Assembly: GCA_026785645.1 (NCBI GenBank)
Contig: JAJAZM010000123.1
Coordinates: forward strand, 1 to 20,966
Length of the DNA: 20,966 bases
Source of the DNA: Sphingomonas bacterium
GTDB taxonomy: Bacteria > Pseudomonadota > Alphaproteobacteria > Sphingomonadales > Sphingomonadaceae
Direction: 5' to 3'
A program made the position numbers and the translations under genes. Position 1 is the first letter of the stretch, and the number at the start of each line of letters is the position of its first letter. The notes under the pieces were generated by a model. It saw only the letters and a program-made list of their open reading frames with translations. It did not search any database and was not told the DNA's origin. Shown here one piece after another: positions 12,416 through 19,411 of the stretch.

Positions 12416-13078
12416 TCAAGGGTGATTCGCATCTCGTGCGAGATTCCCCAGAAAATCGCGAAAAGTCGCGCGTAGGGCGCGGTCTAGATCGGCCATTTTC
12501 GCCACTCGGCCGAGGGCGTTGAGGCTGGTCACGCCAAATTCCTCGATGCCGCACGGGACGATCCCTGAAAAGTGACTGAGGTCGGGCGCGACGTTGATCG
12601 AGAAACCGTGGAGCGTGACCCAGCGCTTCACCCGTACCCCGATTGCGCCGATCTTGGCTTCAGTCGGCCCTGATCCGGTCCAGATGCCGATCCGCCCACA
12701 TTCGCGTCGCGCTTCGACGTCGAGATCCGCCAAAGCCGCGATCATCCAGCCTTCGAGGCAGTGAACGAAGTGGCGGATGTCGCGGCCGCGTGCTTCCAGG
12801 TCGAGCATCACATAGCCGACGCGCTGGCCGGGGCCGTGATAGGTATAACGCCCGCCGCGCCCCGCCTCGACCACGTCGAAGCCTTGGGGATTGAACAATT
12901 CGACCGGGTCGGCGCTGGTCCCGGCGGTGAATAATGGCGGATGCTCGACCAGCCAGGCAAGCTCGGGGGCGGTGCCGGCGCGGATCGCGGCGGAACGCGC
13001 CCCCATCTCGGCCAGCGCCTGGCGGTAGGGAGTGAGGCCGTCACTGACCCGCCATTCGATGCCGTCGATCAAATCCAT
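12416..13078 (-). CDS. lipB: Lipoyl(octanoyl) transferase
   Basis: Moves octanoyl groups from acyl carrier protein to lipoyl domains of 2-oxoacid dehydrogenases and the glycine cleavage H protein, the first step of lipoylation. It has 220 residues. Substrate-binding RGGRYTYHGPGQ is at 74-85. The catalytic Lys is K142 in TEAKIGAIGVRV and the catalytic Cys is C176 in GIVPCGIEE. WVTLHGFSINV (153-163) is also typical. The start at 13078 (MDLIDGIEW) gives normal length; in-frame ATGs at 13144 and 13156 would add 22-26 non-conserved residues across the divergent promoter region. The lipoprotein gene follows on the same strand after 87 bases. lipA is not in view. Confidence 0.95.
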   Translation of the reverse strand: MDLIDGIEWRVSDGLTPYRQALAEMGARSAAIRAGTAPELAWLVEHPPLFTAGTSADPVELFNPQGFDVVEAGRGGRYTYHGPGQRVGYVMLDLEARGRDIRHFVHCLEGWMIAALADLDVEARRECGRIGIWTGSGPTEAKIGAIGVRVKRWVTLHGFSINVAPDLSHFSGIVPCGIEEFGVTSLNALGRVAKMADLDRALRATFRDFLGNLARDANHP

Positions 13079-13137
13079 CGTGCCGCAATGGCGCGGGGCA
13101 CCACGGCTCGCAAGTGCGCCAGCCCGTCCAAGCGCAA

Positions 13138-13166
13138 TTGCCATGTCCCGCTGCATTACGCATAGA
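13138..13166 (+). promoter_or_regulatory. Predicted promoter of the multi-pass membrane protein gene
   Basis: TTGCCA (13138-13143) and CATAGA (13161-13166) are separated by 17 bases. A GGGGA ribosome-binding site lies at 13181-13185, just before the GTG start at 13193. The -10 is a moderate match. Confidence 0.45.
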
Positions 13167-13192
13167 CGAGGCGAGACGAAGGGGAATGAGCA

Positions 13193-13999
13193 GTGAAATT
13201 GTCGATCGGCAAGGCGTGGGACGAAGCCAGCGCATTTTTGGGTAAGGAAGCCCGGCTGGTGGCGCCGGTTGCGCTTGCGACCTTCGCGCTTCCGTCGATC
13301 CTTGCCGACTGGGCCTATCCCGGCGGGCGCACCGGTGGCGCCGCCAGCGGGCTGCTGGTGGTCGTGCTGTTGGCGGTGATGGTCGGGCAAATGACCATCG
13401 TGTTGCTCGTCAATGGATGGCGCGGAAGCGTCGGCGAGGCGATGGCCAAGGCGGCACGGCGGTTGCCGATCCCGATCGCCGCACTGATGATCGTGATCCT
13501 GCCATTGATGCTGGTCGCGATCATCGGCTTCGGTGCGTCGATCGCGAACGCCGGGATAACCGACCCGGCCGCGCTAACCCCGGGAGTGATCGCCAAATTG
13601 CCCAACGTCGGGTGGCTGTTACTGTTGCTGACGGTGGCGCTGATCATCGTCATGGTCCGTTTCTTTCCGATCGCCGCGATCGCAGTCAGCGAGCCGATTG
13701 GCCCGATTAAATTGCTCAAGCGCAGCTGGACTCTGACCAAAGGCAATTTCTGGCGCCTGTTCGTGCTGGTGTTGCTGCTCGGGATTATCGCGCTGGTGCT
13801 CGACTGGGCGGTGACGGCAGTGGTTGGATCGATTGCTACGCTCGCCGCGGGTGAGGCAAAGGCGTTCAACCTGTCCGCGTTGCTGGTCGCGCTGGTCAGC
13901 GGGCTGGTCGGGGCATTGGTGTCTTCGGTTTCGGCAGCGATGGCCGGGCGGGTCTATGCCCAATTGTCGGTCGAACCGAGCGTCCCGACGACCGCCTGA
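13193..13999 (+). CDS. Multi-pass inner membrane protein (GPDP membrane-domain-like), unknown function
   Basis: A 268-residue integral membrane protein with six predicted helices (about residues 23-37, 52-72, 93-117, 140-165, 185-208 and 225-252). The N-terminus is cytoplasmic-like and amphipathic (MKLSIGKAWDEASAFLGKEA). The stretch PIKLLKRSWTLTKGNFWRLF before the fifth helix matches a motif common in DUF975 and in the membrane domain attached to glycerophosphoryl diester phosphodiesterases (recall). There is no phosphodiesterase domain here, so it is a stand-alone membrane domain. The GTG start at 13193 has a GGGGA ribosome-binding site 7 bases upstream; the nearby ATG at 13186 is out of frame. 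It is divergent from lipB and ends 6 bases from the converging hemF stop. Role unknown; membrane trafficking or a sensory role is only conjecture. Confidence 0.85.
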   Translation: MKLSIGKAWDEASAFLGKEARLVAPVALATFALPSILADWAYPGGRTGGAASGLLVVVLLAVMVGQMTIVLLVNGWRGSVGEAMAKAARRLPIPIAALMIVILPLMLVAIIGFGASIANAGITDPAALTPGVIAKLPNVGWLLLLLTVALIIVMVRFFPIAAIAVSEPIGPIKLLKRSWTLTKGNFWRLFVLVLLLGIIALVLDWAVTAVVGSIATLAAGEAKAFNLSALLVALVSGLVGALVSSVSAAMAGRVYAQLSVEPSVPTTA

Positions 14000-14005
14000 G
14001 CGCCG

Positions 14006-14848
14006 TCACGCCCAGCGCGCCAGCGGGGGCAGACTCATCAGGATGGCGTCGATGTTGCCGCCGGTCTTGAGCCCGAACAAGGTGCCACGATCGTAAAGCA
14101 GGTTGAATTCGACGTAGCGGCCACGAAATTCGAGCAGGGCCTGATGGTCGGCGTCGGTGAATGGCTGGTCCATCCGCTTGCGAACCAGCGCCGGGAAAAT
14201 GTCGAGAAACGCCTCGCCGACGTCGCGGGTGAAGGCGAAATGCTGGTCGAAATGATCCTCCAGCCGGTCGAAGAAGATCCCGCCCACTCCGCGCGCCACC
14301 TGGCGGTGGGGCAGCCAGAAATATTCCTCGGCCCATTTCGAAAAGCGCGGATAGAAGGTTGGGTCATGCGCGGCGCAGGCAGCGCGAAGCCGGGCGTGGA
14401 ACGCGTCGGTATCGTCCGCATAGGCAATTGCCGGATTGAGATCGGCCCCGCCGCCAAACCACCGCCGGGTGGTGGTGAGGAAGCGGCAATTCATGTGCAC
14501 CGCCGGGACATTGGGGTTGGCCATATGCGCCACCAGGCTGATCCCGGTGGCGAAGAAGCTGGGATCGACCTCGGCGCCGGGGATCGAGGCCGCGAATTCC
14601 TCGCTGAAGCGCCCGGCAACGGTCGAGACATTGACCCCGACCTTCTCGAACACCTTGCCGTTCATCTGCGACCGCACTCCGCCGCCGCCCGGTGAGCCGT
14701 CGGTCTCGGAGCGGTCCCACGGAGTATAGTCGAACCCGGCATCGCTGCCCGCCTCACGCTCGATCTCCTCGAACGCAACGCAGAGCCGCGTGCGGAGCGA
14801 CTCGAACCAATCACGCGCGGCTTGTTGTTGGCCATCGAGCGGTTTCAT
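14006..14848 (-). CDS. hemF: Oxygen-dependent coproporphyrinogen III oxidase
   Basis: Aerobic enzyme that oxidatively decarboxylates coproporphyrinogen III to protoporphyrinogen IX in haem synthesis, with no metal or flavin. It has 280 residues, slightly shorter than the roughly 300 of E. coli HemF. Signatures are GVNVSTVAG (about 71-79), the HMNCRFLTT strand, WFGGGADLNPAI, DHFDQHFAF, and the nearly invariant C-terminal GRYVEFNLLYDRGTLFGLKT...ILMSLPP. The ATG at 14848 overlaps the trmL stop by 4 bases, so the two genes are coupled. It supplies haem for b- and c-type cytochromes encoded nearby, though linkage to petABC is only positional. It converges with the membrane protein gene, with a 6-base gap and no terminator seen. 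Confidence 0.96.
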   Translation of the reverse strand: MKPLDGQQQAARDWFESLRTRLCVAFEEIEREAGSDAGFDYTPWDRSETDGSPGGGGVRSQMNGKVFEKVGVNVSTVAGRFSEEFAASIPGAEVDPSFFATGISLVAHMANPNVPAVHMNCRFLTTTRRWFGGGADLNPAIAYADDTDAFHARLRAACAAHDPTFYPRFSKWAEEYFWLPHRQVARGVGGIFFDRLEDHFDQHFAFTRDVGEAFLDIFPALVRKRMDQPFTDADHQALLEFRGRYVEFNLLYDRGTLFGLKTGGNIDAILMSLPPLARWA

Positions 14849-15294
14849 TGGGGCAGACCTCCAGTCTGGCGCAGTGCTTCGCCTAGCGCGAGGGCGGCGG
14901 CGGTGGCGAGGTTGAGCGAGCGGACTTCGCCGCGGATCGGGATTCGCAGGGTCGCGTCGCAGTCCGCAGCCACGTCGGGCGGGACTCCGGCGCTTTCCTT
15001 TCCGAGCAACAAAATGTCGTCGGCCGCGAAGGCGAAATCATAGGGCGAATGCGCGCCCTTGGTTGAGAGCAATACAAGCCGGCCCGGGGTGGCGGCGCGG
15101 AAGCCGGCGAAATCTTTGTGGTGGGAGATCGCGACCGCGTCGATATAGTCCATTGCGGTGCGGCGCACTCGTTTGTCGTCCCAGGCAAAGCCCATTGGCT
15201 CGATCAGGTCGACCCCGACTCCGAAGCAAGCACCGAGGCGAAGCACGGCACCGACATTCTGGGCGATCTCGGGCTCGTAAAGGGCAATGCGCAT
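14845..15294 (-). CDS. trmL: tRNA (cytidine/uridine-34-2'-O)-methyltransferase
   Basis: SPOUT-class methyltransferase that 2'-O-methylates the wobble base 34 of certain leucine tRNAs. It has 149 residues, typical for the compact single-domain TrmL/YibK group. Motif 1 is EIAQNVGAVLRLGACFG (9-25). Motif 2 is LLLGKESAGVP (95-105). Motif 3 is IPIRGEVRSLNLATAAALAL (118-137), which forms the trefoil knot and SAM pocket. The start at 15294 (MRIALYEPE) is chosen because conserved sequence begins there; the in-frame ATG at 15342 adds 16 non-conserved residues. Its last codon overlaps the start of hemF. Together with queC and queE it gives the window three wobble-position tRNA modification genes, but they are not in one operon. 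Confidence 0.93.
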   Translation of the reverse strand: MRIALYEPEIAQNVGAVLRLGACFGVGVDLIEPMGFAWDDKRVRRTAMDYIDAVAISHHKDFAGFRAATPGRLVLLSTKGAHSPYDFAFAADDILLLGKESAGVPPDVAADCDATLRIPIRGEVRSLNLATAAALALGEALRQTGGLPQ

Positions 15295-15353
15295 GGCGGT
15301 CGCGATAGTCCGCAATCCGCTTGCCGCACAAGTGCGTCGCAAGCATTGGCAAT

Positions 15354-15389
15354 TTGACCATTTGCAACCGCCGGTCGAGCCGCTATCAG
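15354..15389 (+). promoter_or_regulatory. Predicted petABC promoter with an FNR-like half-palindrome at its -35
   Basis: TTGCAA (15362-15367) and TATCAG (15384-15389) with a 16-base spacer form a plausible promoter about 100 bases before petA. TTGAC-CATT-TGCAA (15354-15367) resembles the FNR/FixK consensus TTGAT-N4-ATCAA with three mismatches and overlaps the -35 region. Binding is unproven. Confidence 0.4.
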
Positions 15390-15486
15390 GCCCGCCAATC
15401 GCTTGGGGGCAACCCGGCGATGCGCTACCTTGTGCCAGTCGGCACGACGCGAATTTCGATTACGCCAATTTCTACTAAGGGTGAGC

Positions 15487-16062
15487 ATGGCCACGCTGGA
15501 AAAATCCGCAGGCAGTCCGGAACCGGACGCGAATACCGGAGACGGTGTTCGTCGCCGCGATTTCATCAATATTGCGGCGGTCAGCTTCGCCGGGGTCGGC
15601 GCGGCCGCAGTGGTGGTGCCGTTGATTTCCCAAATGAGCCCGTCGGCCGACGTGCTTGCGCTCGCATCGAGCGAAGTCGACATTTCCAAAATCGCATCGG
15701 GGCAGGCGATCAAGACCGTGTGGCGCAAGCAGCCGGTGTTCGTCCGCAACCTGACGCAGGCCGAGATCACCGCCGCCAACGCGGTCAAGCTGAGCGATCT
15801 GCGCGACCCGCAGTCGCTGGCCGAGCGGACCAAGCCGGGCAAGCAGAACTGGCTCATCACGCTGGGCGTATGCACCCACCTCGGCTGCATCCCGCTGGGC
15901 ACTGGCGAGGGTGAGAATAAAGGGCCGTTCGGCGGCTATTTCTGCCCGTGCCACGGCTCGGCTTATGATACTGCCGCGCGGATCCGCTCGGGGCCGGCGC
16001 CGACCAATCTGGTGGTGCCCGAATATGCATTCACGTCCGACACTGTCGTGACCATCGGTTAA
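15487..16062 (+). CDS. petA: Ubiquinol-cytochrome c reductase, Rieske iron-sulfur subunit
   Basis: High-potential 2Fe-2S subunit of the cytochrome bc1 complex. It takes the first electron from ubiquinol at the Qo site and passes it to cytochrome c1. It has 191 residues. A twin-arginine-type N-terminus (RRRDFIN at 22-28, then a hydrophobic helix to about 46) anchors it in the inner membrane. The cluster motifs are CTHLGC (129-134) and CPCHGS (153-158), giving Cys129, His131, Cys153 and His156 as ligands and Cys134-Cys155 as the disulfide. The C-terminal PAPTNLVVPEY is also typical. The ATG at 15487 follows AAGGGTGAG, a good ribosome-binding site. It is first in petABC-apt, with petB 11 bases downstream. 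Confidence 0.97.
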   Translation: MATLEKSAGSPEPDANTGDGVRRRDFINIAAVSFAGVGAAAVVVPLISQMSPSADVLALASSEVDISKIASGQAIKTVWRKQPVFVRNLTQAEITAANAVKLSDLRDPQSLAERTKPGKQNWLITLGVCTHLGCIPLGTGEGENKGPFGGYFCPCHGSAYDTAARIRSGPAPTNLVVPEYAFTSDTVVTIG

Positions 16063-16073
16063 GGGACGGAACG

Positions 16074-17378
16074 ATGAGCTTTTCCTGGGCCAAGCCCTAT
16101 GAACCCAAGTCCGGCCTGAGCAAGTGGTTCGATGACCGCCTGCCACTTCCGCGCCTCGTCTATGGCGCCATCGGTGGCGGCTATCCTGTGCCGCGAAACC
16201 TCAATTACTTTTGGAACTTTGGCGTGCTCGCCGGGATTTTCCTGATGGTGCAGATCGTCACCGGCATTACGCTGGCGATGCATTATTACTCGTCGGTCGA
16301 TGGAGCGTTCAATTCGGTTGAGCATATCATGCGCAACGTCAACGCTGGCTGGATGCTGCGCTACGCCCACGCCAATGGCGCGAGCTTCTTCTTCATCGTG
16401 GTCTACATCCACATCTTCCGCGGGCTGTTCTACGGCTCATACAAGGCGCCGCGCGAGTTGATCTGGATGCTCGGGCTGGTGATCTACCTGCTGATGATGG
16501 CGACCGCCTTCATGGGCTATGTGCTGCCGTGGGGGCAGATGAGCTATTGGGGGGCGCAGGTCATCACCGGCTTCTTCTCGGCCTTTCCGTTGGTCGGCGA
16601 GCCGGTTCGTATCTGGCTGCTCGGTGGTTATTCCCCCGACCAGGCGGCGCTGACCCGCTTCTTCTCGCTGCATTATCTGATGCCGTTCGTGATCGCCGGC
16701 GTGGTCATCCTCCACATCTGGTCGCTGCATATTCCAGGCTCGAACAACCCGACCGGGGTCGATGTGAAGAGCGAGAAAGATACGCTTCCGTTCCATCCCT
16801 TCTACACCGCCAAGGATGGCTGGTTCGTGGGGGCGGTGCTGACGGCCTTTTGCCTGGTGTTGTTCTTCGCCCCCAACGCGCTCGGCCACCCCGACAATTA
16901 TATTCCGGCCAACCCGCTGGCGACCCCGGCGCATATCGTCCCCGAATGGTATTTCTTGCCGTTTTATGCGATTCTCAAGGCGTTCACGATCGACCTCATC
17001 CTGCCCGCCAAATTGTGGGGCGTGCTGGCGATGTTCGGCTCGATCCTGCTGCTGTTCCTGCTTCCGTGGCTCGACAATTCGCCGGTCCGCTCGGGCAATT
17101 ACCGCCCGGTGTTCAAGCGCTTTTTCGTGATTCTGGTGATTGATGTGCTGGTCCTTGGTTGGGCGGGTGGCGCGACGGTCACGCCGACCGTCGTCGCAAT
17201 CAGCCAGATCGCCACAGCTTATTATTTCGCGCATTTCCTGATCATCCTGCCGCTCATTTCGAAGCATGAGAATACGCTTCCGCTGCCGTCGTCGATCTCG
17301 GCCTCGGCACTGCATGGCGAGCTTCAGGAAAGCGCGCCGATCGGCACCTCCAAGACCGCAATAGCGGCAGCCGAATAA
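16074..17378 (+). CDS. petB: Cytochrome b of the bc1 complex
   Basis: Central membrane subunit of ubiquinol-cytochrome c reductase. It carries two b haems and both quinone sites. It has 434 residues and about eight membrane helices. Haem ligands are present in the classic spacing: H99 and H113 (YAHANGA and YIHIF) and H200 and H214 (SLHYL and ILHIW). The Qo-site motif PEWY is at 290-293 in VPEWYFLPFYAIL, and GYVLPWGQMSYWGA (148-161) is on the cd helix. AAGGGACGG gives a good ribosome-binding site before the ATG at 16074. It is a full-length cytochrome b, not a split b6/subunit IV form. The C-terminal tail after about 405 is a polar extension. Confidence 0.98.
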   Translation: MSFSWAKPYEPKSGLSKWFDDRLPLPRLVYGAIGGGYPVPRNLNYFWNFGVLAGIFLMVQIVTGITLAMHYYSSVDGAFNSVEHIMRNVNAGWMLRYAHANGASFFFIVVYIHIFRGLFYGSYKAPRELIWMLGLVIYLLMMATAFMGYVLPWGQMSYWGAQVITGFFSAFPLVGEPVRIWLLGGYSPDQAALTRFFSLHYLMPFVIAGVVILHIWSLHIPGSNNPTGVDVKSEKDTLPFHPFYTAKDGWFVGAVLTAFCLVLFFAPNALGHPDNYIPANPLATPAHIVPEWYFLPFYAILKAFTIDLILPAKLWGVLAMFGSILLLFLLPWLDNSPVRSGNYRPVFKRFFVILVIDVLVLGWAGGATVTPTVVAISQIATAYYFAHFLIILPLISKHENTLPLPSSISASALHGELQESAPIGTSKTAIAAAE

Positions 17379-17394
17379 AGGGAAATTCGCAGCA

Positions 17395-18330
17395 ATGATC
17401 CGCCTATTCAGCTACGCCGCCGGTGCAGTCCTTACGCTGGTTCTGATGATCTCCTTGTTCGGGACGGTCAAAGAGGCAATTGTCTCGCCTGCCGCAGCGA
17501 GCGTCGAGCACGAATATCATCGCGAGCCCAAGGAGCTCAAGCTCGCGTCCGACGGACCGCTCGGCAAATTCGACCGCGCCCAGTTGCAGCGCGGGTTGCA
17601 GGTCTACACCGAGGTGTGCGCGGCGTGCCACGGGGTCAGCCTGGTGTCGTTTGGTGACCTCAGCGCGCTTGGCTATAATGAAGGGCAGATCAAGGCGTTC
17701 GCCGGATCGGGCAATTTCTGGAAGATCGAAGTACCCTCGATCAACCCCGACACCGGCGAAGCGGCGACCCGCAAGCCGACCCCGGCCGATCGCTTCCCGT
17801 CGCCTTATCCGAACGAGACCGCGGCTCGAGCGGCCAATCGGAATGCGCTTCCGCCGGACCTTTCGCTGATTACCAAGGCGCGCGAAGGCGGCGCTGCGTA
17901 CACCTATTCGCTGCTCGTCGGGTATGAAAAGCAGCCGGCGGAATTGCTCAAGCATTTCCCGACCGCGAAGACTCCCGATGGCCTCTATTACAACCCTTAT
18001 TTCGCCAATTTGAACCTGGCGATGCCGCCGCCGATCACGAGTGACGGACAGGTCACCTATGGCGAGGGCTCGCCCCCGGCGACGGTCGATCAGATGGCCA
18101 AGGACGTGTCCGCCTTCTTGGTGTGGACCGCCGAGCCGAAGCTCGAGAATCGCCATCGCACCGGGATCGTGGTGGTGGTGTTCCTGCTGTTCGCGACCAT
18201 CCTCGGCTACATGAGCTACAAAAACATCTGGGCCGAAGCGAAGCGCAAGGTGGCGCTCAAGGGTCCGCTCGACCCCGACAATCAGGCGCGTCGCAATCGC
18301 GCCAAGGGCAAGGCCGGAATCGAAGGTTAG
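17395..18330 (+). CDS. petC: Cytochrome c1 of the bc1 complex
   Basis: Membrane-anchored c-type cytochrome that carries electrons from the Rieske protein to soluble or membrane cytochrome c. It has 311 residues. An N-terminal signal peptide (about 1-35) ends near SPAAAS. The haem-binding motif CAACH is at 75-79 in YTEVCAACHGVSLV. NALPPDLSLI (150-159) is typical of c1, and M210 in NLNLAMPPPI is the probable axial ligand. A single C-terminal transmembrane helix (about 256-275) precedes a basic tail (KRKVALKGP, RRNRAKGKAG). An AAGGGAAA ribosome-binding site lies before the ATG at 17395, 16 bases after petB. apt begins 10 bases downstream. Confidence 0.97.
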   Translation: MIRLFSYAAGAVLTLVLMISLFGTVKEAIVSPAAASVEHEYHREPKELKLASDGPLGKFDRAQLQRGLQVYTEVCAACHGVSLVSFGDLSALGYNEGQIKAFAGSGNFWKIEVPSINPDTGEAATRKPTPADRFPSPYPNETAARAANRNALPPDLSLITKAREGGAAYTYSLLVGYEKQPAELLKHFPTAKTPDGLYYNPYFANLNLAMPPPITSDGQVTYGEGSPPATVDQMAKDVSAFLVWTAEPKLENRHRTGIVVVVFLLFATILGYMSYKNIWAEAKRKVALKGPLDPDNQARRNRAKGKAGIEG

Positions 18331-18340
18331 GGCCGGGATC

Positions 18341-18877
18341 GTGACCAGCGCCGACGAACTCAAGGCGCTGGTTCGCACCATCCCCGACTTTCCCAAGCCG
18401 GGGATCGAGTATCGCGACATCACGACCTTGTTGCTCGACCGCACCGGCCTGGCCGCCGCGGTCGATGCGCTGGCCGCCACGGTAGACGGCCCGATCGACC
18501 TTGTGGCGGCGATCGAGGCGCGCGGTTTCGCGATCGGCGGGGCGCTTGCGGTCGAGCTTGGCGCGGGCCTGCTGCTGATCCGCAAGGACGGCAAATTGCC
18601 CGGCGCGACCATCGCCGAGGATTATGCGCTGGAATATGGCACCGACCGGCTGGCGATGCATGTCGATGCCGTCGCGCCCAGCGCGCGGGTGCTGGTAATC
18701 GACGATCTGATCGCGACCGGGGGGACAGCGCTGGCGGCAGTGCGTTTGGTGCGGCGCGCCGGGGGCGTGGTGGTCGGGGCCCGCTTCCTGATCGATCTGC
18801 CCGCACTGGGCGGTGCGGCGGCGCTTCGAGCCGACGGGGTCGAGGCGATCAGCCTGATGGCGTTCGAGGGCGACTAG
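18341..18877 (+). CDS. apt: Adenine phosphoribosyltransferase
   Basis: Purine salvage enzyme making AMP from adenine and phosphoribosyl pyrophosphate in the cytosol. It has 178 residues. Family marks are the FPKPGIEYRDITTLL start (17-31), the AIEARGF motif (57-63) and the PRPP-binding loop VLVIDDLIATGGTA (117-130). The start is a GTG at 18341, 10 bases after petC, preceded by a weak GG-rich ribosome-binding site, so it is probably read as the last gene of the petABC transcript. There is no obvious functional link to respiration; the linkage seems to be a lineage trait of sphingomonads (recall). Its stop TAG shares the CTAG palindrome with the stop of the opposite gene. Confidence 0.96.
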   Translation: MTSADELKALVRTIPDFPKPGIEYRDITTLLLDRTGLAAAVDALAATVDGPIDLVAAIEARGFAIGGALAVELGAGLLLIRKDGKLPGATIAEDYALEYGTDRLAMHVDAVAPSARVLVIDDLIATGGTALAAVRLVRRAGGVVVGARFLIDLPALGGAAALRADGVEAISLMAFEGD

Positions 18878-19326
18878 GCGCCGTCGGGACGCCGCTGCAT
18901 CAGGACGATCGAGGTGTAGCGCATGACGTCGACCCCATCCTGGTTGGTGACGATCGTCTTGGTGCGGATCGTGCCGAGTTCGGGCTTCGAGCGCGACGGC
19001 GTTTTTTCGATGATCTCGCCGCGGACCGCGAGGCGATCGCCGGGATAGACCGGCTTGAGCCAGCGAAGATCATCGATTCCGGGCGAGCCGAGGCCGGCCT
19101 GCGGCACTTTGGTCAGTGCGTCGACGATCACCCGCATGCTCATCGCGCCCGTGTGCCAGCCCGAGGCGGCGACCCGCCCGAAATGCGTCCTGGCGGCGGC
19201 TTCATCGCTGAGATGAAACGGCTGCGGATCATATTTGCGGGCGAATTCGAGCACTTCCTCACGGGTGACGTCGTAATGACCGAACAGAGTATCAGTCCCG
19301 ACTTCTAGGTCTTCCCAGTAGAGCAT
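18874..19326 (-). CDS. MaoC-like (R)-specific hydratase/dehydratase, hotdog fold
   Basis: Single-domain MaoC-type hotdog protein of 150 residues. Members hydrate or dehydrate enoyl-CoA thioesters and also include related lyases. The hydratase-2 signature is recognisable: YDPQPFHLSDEAA (32-44), giving D33 and H38 as catalytic candidates, followed by THFGRVAASGWHTGAMSMR (47-65). The second half (WLKPVYPGDRLAVRGEI) carries the typical PGD turn. The substrate is unknown. ATG 19326 is the preferred start, as MLYWEDLEVG begins the conserved part; an in-frame GTG 12 bases upstream is possible. It is convergent with apt, overlapping by 4 bases. A perfect 12-bp inverted repeat lies 37 bases upstream of its start. 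Confidence 0.88.
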   Translation of the reverse strand: MLYWEDLEVGTDTLFGHYDVTREEVLEFARKYDPQPFHLSDEAAARTHFGRVAASGWHTGAMSMRVIVDALTKVPQAGLGSPGIDDLRWLKPVYPGDRLAVRGEIIEKTPSRSKPELGTIRTKTIVTNQDGVDVMRYTSIVLMQRRPDGA

Positions 19327-19362
19327 CGGTTCAATCACCCTCGTCGCGATCGGCAGCGACGG

Positions 19363-19399
19363 CCGCCATGCTAATTTGCAATGCGCGTTAGCATGGCGG
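19363..19399. repeat. Perfect 12-bp inverted repeat between the receptor and MaoC genes
   Basis: CCGCCATGCTAA (19363-19374) and TTAGCATGGCGG (19388-19399) are exact reverse complements around a 13-base spacer. There is no T run on either strand, so it is not a standard terminator. It lies 13 bases after the receptor stop codon and 37 bases before the MaoC start, so it could be an mRNA 3'-end hairpin or an operator for the MaoC gene. Confidence 0.8.
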
Positions 19400-19411
19400 G
19401 ACGAGGCGGCG

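Noticed and set aside
16437..17315. A 292-codon minus-strand frame opposite petB
   Set aside because: Complement of a cytochrome b gene with all ligands intact. The Arg/Gln/His-rich translation has no domain features.
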